Position numbers and translations under genes: made by a program
NCBI GenBank assembly: GCA_947311845.1
Contig: CAMZMU010000075.1
Coordinates: 21,610,747 to 21,674,746, forward strand
DNA: 64,000 bases
Direction of reading: 5' to 3'
Origin: Poa pratensis
Taxonomy: Eukaryota > Streptophyta > Magnoliopsida > Poales > Poaceae
Notes under the pieces: generated by a model
Told to the model about the DNA's origin: nothing
The model's input: the letters and a program-made list of their open reading frames with translations, nothing else
Databases searched by the model: none
Part shown: positions 20,260 to 32,912 of the stretch, piece by piece
How the letters are laid out: each line of letters starts with the position of its first letter
How positions within the stretch are numbered: the stretch's first letter is position 1

Positions 20260-23212
20260 CCTGGCTCAACACCAGCTCAAAGAACGTGGACTTGCACGAG
20301 CACGAGCCCGAGCTCGAGCTCCTCTGGCTCTCGTGTCGCCTGCGGCGTCGCCGCCTTGCTCCGGCCAGCTCCGGCCGCCTCCGCCGCGGTGCCGTGGGGC
20401 AAACGACTCCCCACGCGCCGCTCTCCATTCTCACCGGAGGGATTTGGGGATCTCTCCCCCTAGCGCTCGCGTGCATCCCCTCTCCCTAGGGTTAGGGTTT
20501 GCGCTGCGTCGCCATTCGCCGCCGTCTGCGACCTCCTTCTCCGGCGTGCTCGCCATGGCTGGGCGCAGGGCTTCGTCCCCTGTGCCGCCGTGGTGCGGTG
20601 ATGCTTGTTCCTCTACCACCGTGGACCCCTCCTCTGGTTGCGCGGGCACTGCCTCGCCGCCGAGGAGCTACGGCCATGGTCGCCAGGTAAAACTCGTGCT
20701 CCTTCACTCTATCTATCCCCTGCTAGCTCTAGAAGCTGATACGCATGCTCACACGCCTCCTTGGCTTAGGATTTGGATGAGCAAACGATGTTTTGGTGGA
20801 TGATTTGCTCAATTTGAGCACTGTCTCCTCTCTGTGTATGCAGTAGAGGTATATGGTGTAGATCATGCATGTATAGATCTTCCCACTGCCACTGGAGTAT
20901 TGTGGAGATTATTTCTTGCTCACAGATGTGATATGTGTGAAAGGAAAATTATTTCTGAGCTAGAATTAGTACTAGCAGTGATGATTAGTTTATTTATAGC
21001 ATGATTTAATCATGTTTGTTTGCTGTGATGCCTCCATGTTGAGTTACACAGCAAGCTTGCTCGATTAGAGATGTTTTTATGTTTTCCTGTGCTTCTTCTA
21101 GATGCACAGCTTTGATATGAACAGCTAATCCAGCTCTGCTGGTTCACTGTCATGTGGGTGATGCTTTATTAAGCAAAATAAGAACAGATGCTACACTAAG
21201 ATCAACCCCTTGCTTCTGTAGATGCTCAAACAAAATGATATTGCACTCAACTTCACTTCCTGTCTCACTCTGTCCTATTCCTAGCACAAAACAGAAGTTC
21301 TCTGCTGTGCTAATCACTTTTCTATAGCACCTTACCTTGTTTGCAAGGTTCTGTTAAGAACAGATGCTAAAAATCACTCATGCATGGTTCTGTCATTTAC
21401 AGAACCTGCTAAATCACTCTCTAGCTCATGTTTAACAACCTTGGGTGTAGAGCAGATCAAGCTACGGAAGAGTCTGATCTTGCTCCAGGGTTCAATCGTC
21501 TCTTCTGGACTGCACCTTGTGGTTCTACCTTCTCCTCCTTGTTGCTTGACTTCTCCTAAGTTTTAATGGCTTGTGGTGGATGGTTTAGGTAATCTCCATC
21601 ATTGGCTTGTGATTTGTGGTTGTTCTTGGTGAAGAACAGATGGAAATGGTGCTGCTAGATGTTCTACTGCTTGTGAAAATTGTGGTTTGTGATGGCTGTG
21701 ACTTGTGTGTGCTGCTGGCTGCTTCTTGAGAATGTCTTTGTGGCAAATGAATTTGCTAGGATGGTTGTGGTGCTGTTTATAAACTACTGGCTGGTTGTTG
21801 TGGTGGTGACACACAACTAGGTGACTCCTCATTTGCATTGGTGAGTAAGGTGCTTGGTTGTCACGCTCTCATGCTTGAGCATTTCTTAGGGTTCAAGTAA
21901 TGTGAGATATTTTGCTTGTGGATAACTTTCCTATGTGGCAAGCTTATCCATCCCAAGCTTGGTATTATCTCTTTGTAGGATTTATTCTTGGGCAAGCCAA
22001 GTGGCTTTTGTTGCTAGATGGACTTGTGGGCTTATTCTCTTTTGTGGGCTTGTGAGAAATTGGTGGCTGTCCAAGTTATGGGTGGTGATCAAGTGGGCTT
22101 TTCAATTTCAGATTTGTGGGCTTTACGGTTGGATTTAATCAGTTTGGATTGAATTCAAAGGAGTGTGTGTAGGAGTATCAAAGTGACCCCTTCTAAACTC
22201 CTAGATTTATTCTAGCTGAAGGTTATTTGGATCAGGTTGCTTAGTACTTTCTTATGCCATTTCCTTTGTTTTCTTCCAAGTTGATTGAGATATTGATAAG
22301 AACAGATACTACAGCCTATGATGCAAAAGTCTGAGGCAATGGTCCCTTGTAAGAACAGATACTTGCATTTGGCTTTAAAAATTCTCGAGGATGATCTTGC
22401 ATAGCACCTCTATGCAATACTGAGAGAAATACTTTCCCAAATTTCCAATTTGCTGCATTCTTTCCTTCTTTGTTCTTTTCTTTCTTTCTTTTGTTGTTTA
22501 TATTGCAGGAAAGAAGAATAAGAAGATTGAGATGATGAGATGATCAAGATAAGATGAAGATTTAGTTTAGGCCTTTTTTTTTATTCATTTGTAATTTTAT
22601 TTTCATTTAGATGAGATATGTACTTATTCGATTAAACTTGTAATATTAATTATTCTTTCATTTTGATCCTGTAAAGTTTGATCTAATAGAATATTTCCAT
22701 TTTATGTACCTTATTGAACTATGGACTATCAAGTCCTTTGTATTTGAGATAAGTGTAAAAGTGGAAGATATAATGTGTGTAAGGCAAGATGATGAATTGA
22801 GATGATGATTTGGTTCTTATGTGATGATATTTGTATGAATGGTGTAATCAGATGATCCTAGATATGAATTGGATTGAGATTGAATAGTTGTATCTACCCT
22901 CTCTTGGATTTATATATTGTCATATTTGATATTGTTTTCAGGAAGTGTCGAGAATTAAGAAAGGTCATGTCCAAATTTTAATTGCCTCGACTAAAGATTC
23001 TAGTGGATAAATGCTAGTCGTATAGATCATGTCGAAGTTTATAGCACTCAACAGATGATCTAACCCCTAATTCATCGTGTCGAGAGAAACATCGATCACT
23101 TTGCATCGCTTAATTTAACGCGCCAAAATTTCCTGTGTTTTCAGATGCATGTCATGCAAATGCACATATTCTATTTCTACCCTTCCGACTCTCTAAACTA
23201 CGGGGTATTACA
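20260..23212 (-). repeat. Element B, truncated 3' LTR
   Basis: Nearly identical to 28987-31967. By eye there are roughly a dozen substitutions plus small indels, including a ~50-base gap at about 20292 and 8 extra bases near 21780. ORFs such as 20333-20803 lie inside this LTR and recur at 28968-29504; nothing suggests they are genes. Confidence 0.9.
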
Positions 23213-26200
23213 TCCTCCCACCGTTAAACTAAACTTCGTCCCGAAGTTTCGACTCCTCTCACGCAGAATAGGATAAGAAAGAACATTTGCAGATATTGCA
23301 TCTCTCAAATTCCTTCCTGACGTGGACGTAGATTTAGGTGATCCCTTGTCCAAAATCCTTAGGTCCATCCTCCATGGATCCATACTATCCATTTGTCGAC
23401 TTTTGTCGCTTCTCCACTGGATTTCAATGATTTTACTACCTTTTCATGTCTCTTGGATTATCCATTTCAGACATCCTTGCATTACTCTGGCTTTATACCC
23501 CTCTGTCGAAGATCCTTTCTACATCCTTATATGATCTTCAGGTGGTACCCTTCCTTATAATTATGGGCTTAAGAAGACCTCACTTCTGATGGTAAAGCTC
23601 ATCTCCTTTTGATCGAGAATATGAGGTAACTATTCTTAACATGTCTTATAAAACATAGTTTGTTCTTTGTAATTTGCTTCCTCTGAATGTAGTAGACACC
23701 TATGTCTATTCAGCTTTGAATTCTCTAACTTCTTTTCAATCAATTGTAATCAGAGTACAAACCTTCTGGCATCAATCTCCTCGGATCCTGGTCTCAATCA
23801 GATTCAACGGGAATAAGTATCTAGACTTCCCCATCCATGAATTCTGGTCTCTTCTGTTTACTCTACTTTAGATCATTTAGTCATAGCTTCTATGACCACT
23901 CAATCCCTTAAAAATTTCATCCTTCAAATCTCCACTTTCTATTTGGCTTCAAAATCTGGTAAAGATTTCCGTACCAAAGAACTTTTAGAGCACTAATAAC
24001 CAATTCAGTCTTGTCTCAATCAAAGTCTTCCTTTTGAATTTCATGTCATCTTCTGCCAAGTACTTTCCACTACATTTGTTCACTCTCCCCCTTGGAATTC
24101 CCTAAGTCTTCCTCCGTTCTGACCCTCTGTCAGTTGAGCTTAATTCCGTTGGCTCCATTCAGTCAAACTTCGTGATCCTTCTTGGTGCTTAAACTTCCAA
24201 TATATGTGCCTCATGGTCTCACAAAGAACACGTGGTATATCCACCATGTTGTGAATACCCAGTATCGTTCTCGATAAATAGATATTAACTATTCCTATAT
24301 ATCCAACAGTTTCCCGAAGAATACGTGGTATATCCACCATATTGTGAACAACCAAAGTAATCCTCCGATAATTGGATTCCTACTATAGCTAGAATTCCAG
24401 TTGGCTTATCCGATGGTCTCAAGAAAAGAATTGCACACAGGAACTTGTGCAAATGGATGATATCTTAACTCCATACTCGAATATGATGTTGGTCATCAAT
24501 GTAAAATTCAGCTCACATATCATTTCCTTCCTTTCTAATACTTCAGACTAATTCCAAACAGTTGCGACTTGTTTGACCATGTAACTTGCCTTGATTGCAT
24601 CTTCCATCATCCGAGTGGTCAGCACTAAGATGTCAATTCTCTTAGTAATACATCTTTCTCCACCATTGCTCGAGATATAAACTTTGACTTTGGTACATCG
24701 ACATCATATGTGGTGAGGTGCCTTCATCCAAATTGGTCCACCTTCTAGACTTGTTGTCAATCCACGACAAAATTGGACTCTTTTCCCGTGGTTATGATGC
24801 TCTCTTGAACATTGGACTATGTAATTATACTTCTTGACATGGTTGATATGTCATCTCTAAAATCTCCACGTGCTTTCATCCAAGTACTTTACTTCTGTCA
24901 TCCCTTTCTGACTTATCATCATTTGTCGGATGACTTTCGCATCCACTCCTTCTTGTAATCTGTTTGTGTATCCAACACAAATTTTCTTTATATATGTATA
25001 TATATCCAAGTTCTAATCATGAACTCTTGCTTGGCGGTTCATTTTACCACTTCCATCTCTAGTAATGCCTCTCAATAGACGATCAACTTCTCCTTTATTC
25101 CATTAGAACTGGAAATATCCATGTTCTTTCAGTCTTCATACGCTTTTGTCTTCATCCTTATAATACTTTTAGACTCCTAAGTTCTGCTAAACTCATTCTC
25201 AAACTCTATTTAACTAGTAGCAATACCTCTTTATTGCTCCCACGATAACTTCTTCCACCAAGTTATGACAACCTCATATGTATCCTCCATATTTTCCTTC
25301 TTCCTTCTTGATCTTGGACTTCCATGGAAAAACTTCATGGCTTTATATGCAAACACTCCACAATTCTCCTTCATGAACATGTCTTCTCATGTAGCTTTCC
25401 TTGCATCATCTTCGGCAGATCTTCGTCCCATTTGTGGTGATACTCTTACTTGGACTTACTTCATTCCTCCTCCAGGCACTGGTAAAACATGTCTCCAGAT
25501 CCAAATATGACGTGACACTCTCCACATTCCATATTCGTAGCTTTATTGACTTCTGTCTTCTGGACTTCCTTCTCTTCATGAGCTTTCTTTGCTTCCTCAT
25601 CTTTCTAATTACTCGTCTTTCCCTTACACGATTCCTATCTACCTCTAGATCAGTAACATCAAGAAAAGAACTCAATGTGACAATCATGCCATTGTACATC
25701 AAATTCAAACTTCATGTACCAACCTAGTCAATCAAAAATCCAATAAGATCCAATAAATCCGAATGCAGTTATATAGCAAACATGCAACATAAGCCCGTAA
25801 AGTAAATAGTACTTTGAGTAAAAACGTCTCGAAAGTACCCAGGCTTAGATGCTATACACTACAAGATAGGTTTATATCACCTTATATTCCTATTCTAACA
25901 ACTCTTTGACTCAGTAGTTACCCCAACTGCTCATTTGCAAAGGGATAATGCTAAGACAAAGTACTCAAGGAGTAGTTGTGGGCTGACTTGGTTACGTAGG
26001 GAACTAAATTCCATGTAAACTGAATCCTTCATCTGGCTTGAACAAAATCTCTTGACATCTCTGGATCCTTCATGTCGTTGCTGATTATACACCATAAGTA
26101 GTATTGTAGCTTCCTTGATTATTTATGCCATCTCCTAATTTTTTAAGAATCTATACTATACTTTAGTGATTCCCCGTAGAACTGAATCATTAGGGTATTG

Positions 26201-26653
26201 GCATACTCTCCATGGTTGATTGTGGATGATTCTTCACCATCATCGAACACCTCCTGACTTCATCCTTCACAAACTTACGATAGGGTTCTACTTCACCAGA
26301 TGTCTTCACATATATATGGTAGTATTATCAATGATACCTTATAGGCAACACTGACTTGGATATAAATCTATTTGGGATACTAACTGGTAGAAAATAGTTT
26401 TAAACTTGTCATGCCAAGTTGAAAAGATATAAGATAAGTAAGTATTAACCAATAAAAGAATAGATAAGAAGATTTACTCTTGTTGAGTAAGAGAATGTGT
26501 ATACAAGTATGAATGTATTATTCTCAAGTGAATAACTATCATAGTTGTAGGAATATAGAATTTAGATAAATATGATAACTTCCTATAGTCTTACCAACCT
26601 ACAAGTCACCTAAAAGGGTTTTAATCCTAAGGTCGTTTTGCTCTGATACCATC
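23213..26653 (-). other. Element B interior, no protein domains seen
   Basis: Pyrimidine-rich on the plus strand. The small open frames (e.g. 25406-25708, minus strand) have no gag, protease, RT, RNase H or integrase motif. The region is delimited by the polypurine tract on the left and the PBS on the right. Confidence 0.7.
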
Positions 26654-29600
26654 TGCGGTGACCCAGCACACCACTGCATGTTGTAGTGTACAAGTCATTG
26701 ATGTAACACGCACGGAAGGACCTCTCCGCAAATATTACATCCCTCAGAGTAGTACAACAGAAACATAGCTGGTCCAAGGTAACACTATAGGATTACAACA
26801 CTATTCAATACAAAATCTCGAGACCCTCCTTTTATATTGAAGCAAGTCTCTTGCAAATGAAATACAGAAAGATCCAAATCGTAGTACTAAGCTGAATATC
26901 AGCTCTAACTCTAATTCCTGATCCACTACTGCTATTATCACAGCCCTAATCTATTCCATCTGGAATATCTTTATCCAAGCTGTACTCCTTCTTCCAAAAT
27001 GATGTTGTCTCCTCCATCGGCAGTGTTGTCGTTATATACACCTGGGCAAGGTGGTCGTCATCCTTCTGTCGGTGAAGTAGCTGTTGACTCCTTCAAGGTT
27101 CACCAGGTAGACTTGACTCCTAGTTGAAGATCTCCTCGACGTCTTGATGGGTAACTGGCAACTCCTTTGATGGCTCCAAAATCTAAGCAGGGGGTCAACG
27201 GGGAAAGGGTGAGCAACACGAGCGTTACTCAGCAAGTTCAAATTATAGGCGATAAGGTGTTTCATGCACTAGCTACTGCCATGACCAACGGTCATTGACA
27301 TAATGCAAGTTTTGGAAAAGATTTCTTCAAAAGGTCAGGTTTTATTTCAGAAAACTATGCTCACAGTCTCCACGGGTTCATAGTCATCACTTGGGATGCC
27401 TTTCCCGCTGCGGTCTGTAGTTCCTTCCGGGAACACGGATGTGACAGTCACAATTTCTTGTTGTTGACTCTGCAGAGCTGCGTAACTTTACCCATGAGAG
27501 AAACCCAGCCTTGTTGCCTTTCCGGGTAGCTAGCCCGTCCATACTTCCTTGGTATGGGGCCAGGTGTGAGTCCAAAGCCAATCACCGCCCTCTCCGCACA
27601 ACACATATCCGCCCATTTGTGGCGCGGCCGGTAACAAAGACCGCTATCCGCCACCTCTCCCGAGCTTCTATTCCAATCACCCCGTCAGGTGGGAAGGTCA
27701 CGCGCTTCCACGCTGTTGGCCGCCGCAACGGACACAACCAGGTAATAGCCTGCCGAGGATATGTGAACGAGAGAAGATACGGCTGACTTTTACCGTCCAT
27801 AGCAGATCTCATGGTAAACGCTTCAATACGGCGCAAGGATCACTGTGACATTGGTAATTAATCCTAGGTATATACTTTCCCGTACAATGGAACCTCCACC
27901 ACAACATCAATCCGTGGTTCCATTGCCAGCCAAACAATATATATAGCAATTCTCATCATTCGAAAATAGTTTTTCTTTTTCAATGCAATGATAATAATAC
28001 GTTTTTGAAAATAGTTTTTATAAAATAGTTCAATAAGGATATGCAAGAATGAACTTGCCTGTGGTAGAAGTGACAGTTCAGGCCCTTCGGGGTTCTAGGG
28101 TTTGCGGTAAAACCCCGAGTTCTGAAAATAGCAAAGTAATCCTGATAAGGACTACTGAAAACTCTAGCAGCATGCTATTATGCATAGTCATGAGATGCAT
28201 CGTCACCCTAAAATACCCAAGTTGCGAATTTTAAGATTTTTATAGTGTTTGGGAGTTTTAAATCATCTAAAGAATTTGACAACAATTTTCATGAGGAATA
28301 AATTTAAAGTGATTAAATTGAAATAGTTCAATATAATTGAACTTCAAGACATTATTTTCCCATATTATTTTCTTTTAAGAAAATAGTTTTTGAAAAAAAT
28401 TTCAAGTCATTTCCACTTAAGGATCCTTGAATTTTTCCTCCATAAAATGTTTTTCAAAACTTCAAATAAAACTTACATGAAATTCCTCATATTTTGTAGA
28501 GTATGTTACATATTTTTAGTTGATTTTTGTGTATTTAAATTTGGTGTAAAAATTCATTTAAGTTTGATTTAGGATGAGTAACAAGATAGTCTTGGTATAG
28601 TTCAAATATTATTTTGAACTTAGTATTTATTTTCCCAGATTATTTTTCTTGAGAAAAATAATTTTAAGAAATTATTCCAAAGAATAATACACTTAAGGAT
28701 CTTTGAATTTTTATCCACAAAATATTTTGCAACACTTATATTAAAATTCCACATAATTTATAGAGTGTGTTAACTATTTTTAGCTGATTTTTGTTCCTTT
28801 TGTTTGGGAGTTAAAATTCATTAAAGTTTGGATAATTTTCAAAAATTCAAAGACGTATTTTATTTGGGTAGATTATTTTCTGCTGATATGTATACATATT
28901 TTGTTTGTATTTTTAGGATTTTATGTGAATTTATAAAGTTCTTTGAAAGATTTAAATTTTCATATTTGTGAAATTACTGAAATGCCCCTGGCTCAACACC
29001 AGCTCAAAGAACGTGGACTTGGTTCGGTTCAACCGAACCGGTCCACTCTCTCTCTCTCTCCTCACTCGCACGAGCACGAGCCCGAGCTCGAGCTCCTCTG
29101 GCTCTCGTGTCGCCTGCGGCGTCGCCGCCTTGCTCCGGCCGCCTCCGCCGCGGTGCCGTGGGGCAAACGACTCCCCACGCGCCGCTCTCCATTCTCACCG
29201 GAGGGATTTGGGGATCTCTCCCCCTAGCGCTCGCGTGCATCCCCTCTCCCTAGGGTTAGGGTTTGCGCTGCGTCGCCGTTCGCCGCCGTCTGCGACCTCC
29301 TTCTCCGGCGTGCTCGCCATGGCTGGGCGCAGGGCTTCGTCCCCTGTGCCGCCGTGGTGCGGTGATGCTTGTTCCTCTACCACCGTGGACCCCCTCCTCT
29401 GGTTGCGCGGGCACTGCCTCGCCGCCGAGGAGCTACGGCCATGGTCGCCAGGTAAAACTCGTGCTCCTTCACTCTATCTATCCCCTGCTAGCTCTAGAAG
29501 CTGATACGCATGCTCACACGCCTCCTTGGCTTAGGATTTGGATGAGCAGACGATGTTTTGGTGGATGATTTGCTCAATTGAGCACTGTCTCCTCTCTGTG

Positions 29601-31967
29601 TATGCAGTAGAGGTATATGGTGTAGATCATGCATGTATAGATCTTCCCACTGCCTCTGGAGTATTGTGGAGATTATTTCTTGCTCACAGATGTGATATGT
29701 GTGAAAGGAAAATTATTTCTGAGCTAGAATTAATACTAGCAGTGATGATTAGTTTATTTATAGCATGATTTAATCATGTTTGTTTGCTGTGATGCCTCCA
29801 TGTTGAGTTACACAGCAAGCTTGCTCGATTAGAGATGTTTTTATGTTTTCCTGTGCTTCTTCTAGATGCACAGCTTTGATATGAACAGCTAATCCAGCTC
29901 TGCTGGTTCACTGTCATGTGGGTGATGCTTTATTAAGCAAAATAAGAACAGATGCTACACTAAGATCAACCCCTTGCTTCTGTAGATGCTCAAACAAAAT
30001 GATATTGCACTCAACTTCACTTCCTGTCTCACTCTGTCCTATTCCTAGCACAAAACAGAAGTTCTCTGCTGTGCTAATCACTTTTCTATAGCACCTTACC
30101 TTGCTTGCAAGGTTCTGTTAAGAACAGATGCTAAAAATCACTCATGCATGGTTCTGTCATTTACAGAACCTGCTAAATCACTCTCTAGCTCATGTTTAAC
30201 AACCTTGGGTGTAGAGCAGATCAAGCTACGGAAGAGTCTGATCTTGCTCCAGGGTTCAATCGTCTCTTCTGGACTGCACCTTGTGGTTCTACCTTCTCCT
30301 CCTTGTTGCTTGACTTCTCCTAAGTTTTAATGGCTTGTGGTGGATGGTTTAGGTAATCTCCATCATTGGCTTGTGATTTGTGGTTGTTCTTGGTGAAGAA
30401 CAGATGGAAATGGTGCTGCTAGATGTTCTACTGCTTGTGAAAATTGTGGTTTGTGATGGCTGTGACTTGTGTGTGCTGCTGGCTGCTTCTTGAGAATGTC
30501 TTTGTGGCAAATGAATTTGCTAGGATGGTTGTGGTGCTGTTTATGGCTGGTTGTTGTGGTGGTGACACACAACTAGGTGACTCCTCATTTGCATTGGTGA
30601 GTAAGGTGCTTGGTTGTCAAGCTCTCATGCTTGAGCATTTCTTAGGGTTCAAGTAATGTGAGATATTTTGCTTGTGGATAACTTTCCTATGTGGCAAGCT
30701 TATCCATCCCAAGCTTGGTATTATCTCTTTGTAGGATTTATTCTTGGGCAAGCCAAGTGGCTTTTGTTGCTAGATGGACTTGTGGGCTTATTCTCTTTTG
30801 TGGGCTTGTGAGAAATTGGTGGCTGTCCAAGTTATGGGTGGTGATCAAGTGGGCTTTTCAATTTCAGATTTGTGGGCTTTACGGTTGGATTTAATCAGTT
30901 TGGATTGAATTCAAAGGAGTGTGTGTAGGAGTATCAAAGTGACCCCTTCTAAACTCCTAGATTTATTCTAGCTGAAGGTTATTTGGATCAGGTTGCTTAG
31001 TACTTTCTTATGCCATTTCCTTTGTTTTCTTCCAAGTTGATTGAGATATTGATAAGAACAGATACTACAGCCTATGATGCAAAAGTCTGAGGCAATGGTC
31101 CCTTGTAAGAACAGATACTTGCATTTGGCTTTAAAAATTCTCGAGGATGATCTTGCATAGCACCTCTATGCAATACTGAGAGAAATACTTTCCCAAATTT
31201 CCAATTTGCTGCATTCTTTCCTTCTTTGTTCTTTTCTTTCTTTCTTTTGTTGTTTATATTGCAGGAAAGAAGAATAAGAAGATTGAGATGATGAGATGAT
31301 CAAGATAAGATGAAGATTTAGTTTAGGCTTTTTTTTTATTCATTTGTAATTTTATTTTCATTTAGATGAGATATGTACTTATTCGATTAAACTTGTAATA
31401 TTAATTATTCTTTCATTTTGATCCTGTAAAGTTTGATCTAATAAAATATTTCCATTTTATGTACCTTATTGAACTATGGACTATCAAGTCCTTTGTATTT
31501 GAGATAAGTGTAAAAGTGGAAGATATAATGTGTGTAAGGCAAGATGATGAATTGAGATGATGATTTGGTTCTTATGTGATGATATTTGTATGAATGGTGT
31601 AATCAGATGATCCTAGATATGAATTGGATTGAGATTGAATAGTTGTATCTACCCTCTCTTGGATTTATATATTGTCATATTTGATATTGTTTTCAGGAAG
31701 TGTCGAGAATTAAGAAAGGTCATGTCCAAATTTTAATTGCCTCGACTAAAGATTCTAGTGGATAAATGCCAGTCGTATAGATCATGTCGAAGTTTATAGC
31801 ACTCAACAGATGATCTAACCCCTAATTCATCGTGTCGAGAGAAACATCGATCACTTTGCATCGCTTAATTTAACGCGCCAAAATTTCCCGTGTTTTCAGA
31901 TGCATGTCATGCAAATGCACATATTCTATTTCTACCCTTCCGACTCTCTAAACTACGGGGTATTACA
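26654..31967 (-). repeat. Element B, full-length 5' LTR
   Basis: TG...CA ends and the adjoining PBS support an LTR of 5314 bp. It includes a GC-rich island at about 29060-29450 and a perfect palindrome GGTTCGGTT-c-AACCGAACC near 29020-29038, which is absent from the truncated 3' LTR because of the ~50-base gap there. Confidence 0.8.
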
Positions 31968-32779
31968 ATTAAGCAATCAAAAGACAAATAAACTACGGAA
32001 ACATGATGTAAATCATAGGATAAATATTATAGCATCAAACACCATGTTTACATAGGACGGTACAGAGGTTTGTGGGAGGATGAACCACTGAATACAAGGA
32101 GGAGATGGTGATGGAGATGGCGGTGAAGACGGCGGAGAGGGGCAGCGCGGCGGCGCAGGGCGGCGGCGGCGCCGGCGGTGCGGGGAACTCCTTTCCCCGC
32201 CGCCGGCAAGCTTGGGGAGCGCCGCCCCTTAGCCTCCCTCCTTCATGGCTTCTTGGGAGCCCTCCCCCATAGAGATGGGATCCATGGGGGAGGCAAAAAC
32301 GTGGCTTTTGGTGGCTGAAATTCGTGGGTGGAGGAGTCCTCCACGAATTAGATTTCCTCCCTTTATATATCTTCTCGGATTTCCGTCACCCCCTTTAGGG
32401 TTCCACCAAAACGGGCCTACGGGCCGCGTCCGAACTCCGATTGGGCTGATCTCGGACTTAAAATCTTCGTATGGAAAATTGTGACAACTTTCGTAACAGC
32501 CAGGTCTCCATATAACGTCATCTTCGAGGGTCAAACTGGCAATCTTCGTAAAAAGTTCTCAGACAGATTTCAGGAAAGTCCCAATTTGACTCCAACAAGG
32601 TTTTCTCTTGTATTCTTGATAATTTCTACACATCAAAGAGTAAAACAAGAACATTGTGCACTTTTGCAACTATTAGTAGGTTAGTCCAAATAAATAATAA
32701 ACTTAATATAAAACAAGTGCTAAAAGCATAAAAATGGCATGAAACAATCAAAAATTATAGATACGTTTTGGACGTATCA
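31968..32779 (-). repeat. Element A, terminal piece of the right LTR
   Basis: Starts in mid-LTR at 'attaagcaatc' (equivalent to 19459) directly after element B, and runs to the true LTR end 'gacgtatca', followed by the CATAT duplication. It carries several substitutions and a ~16-base GC-rich expansion not found in the other two copies. Confidence 0.85.
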
Positions 32780-32912
32780 CATATCACTCCCCAAAATGGG
32801 ATAGTTCATTAATCTCTCAAAAAAAGAGCCACAAAGATAAGATATCAAATAAAAGCAATAAGGCTCAACACAAGTATATGGTGTGCAAACCAACATACAC
32901 ATAATTGATTAC
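32780..32912. mobile_element. Element H, right part
   Basis: Continuation of the sequence interrupted at 13738, resuming with CATAT and then 'cactccccaaaatggg'. It is cut at 32913 by the LTR of element C. Confidence 0.5.

Larger units (their letters stand above)
20260..31967 (-). mobile_element. Element B: LARD-like retrotransposon with ~5.3 kb LTRs, one truncated
   Basis: On the minus strand the LTR starts TGTAATACCCCGTAG. The 5' LTR occupies 26654-31967 (5.3 kb) and ends '..ggtcaccgca', followed two bases later by PBS TGGTATCAGAGC (26640-26651). The interior is 23213-26653 (3.4 kb), with no recognisable retroviral protein domain. Polypurine tract 'cggtgggagga' lies at 23213-23223, beside the 3' LTR. 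Long LTRs with a short non-coding interior match LARDs such as barley Sukkula. The 3' LTR (20260-23212) lacks the part corresponding to 26654-28986. Confidence 0.8.
13739..32779 (-). mobile_element. Element A: young non-coding gypsy-type LTR retrotransposon with element B nested in it
   Basis: The LTRs run TGATAACCC...ACGTATCA. CATAT duplications flank 13739 and 32779 exactly, so these are the original ends. The element lies on the minus strand: its PBS CCCGGCAACGGCGCCA (complement of the 3' end of tRNA-Asp) is at 18754-18769 beside the right LTR, and its polypurine tract is at 15218-15231 beside the left LTR. The 3.56 kb interior (15217-18779) has no gag or pol, so the element depended on an autonomous relative. 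The two long LTR copies differ only by a handful of indels by eye, indicating a very recent insertion. The right LTR is split and partly duplicated around element B. Confidence 0.85.

Noticed and set aside
20333..20803. 156-codon plus-strand frame, repeated at 28968-29504
   Set aside because: It lies inside both LTRs of element B in a GC-rich island, has no family features, and overlaps open frames on the other strand.
31968..32779. Independent solo LTR of the element A family
   Set aside because: It starts in mid-LTR and is followed by the CATAT duplication that matches the left end of element A, so it is the original right end of A.
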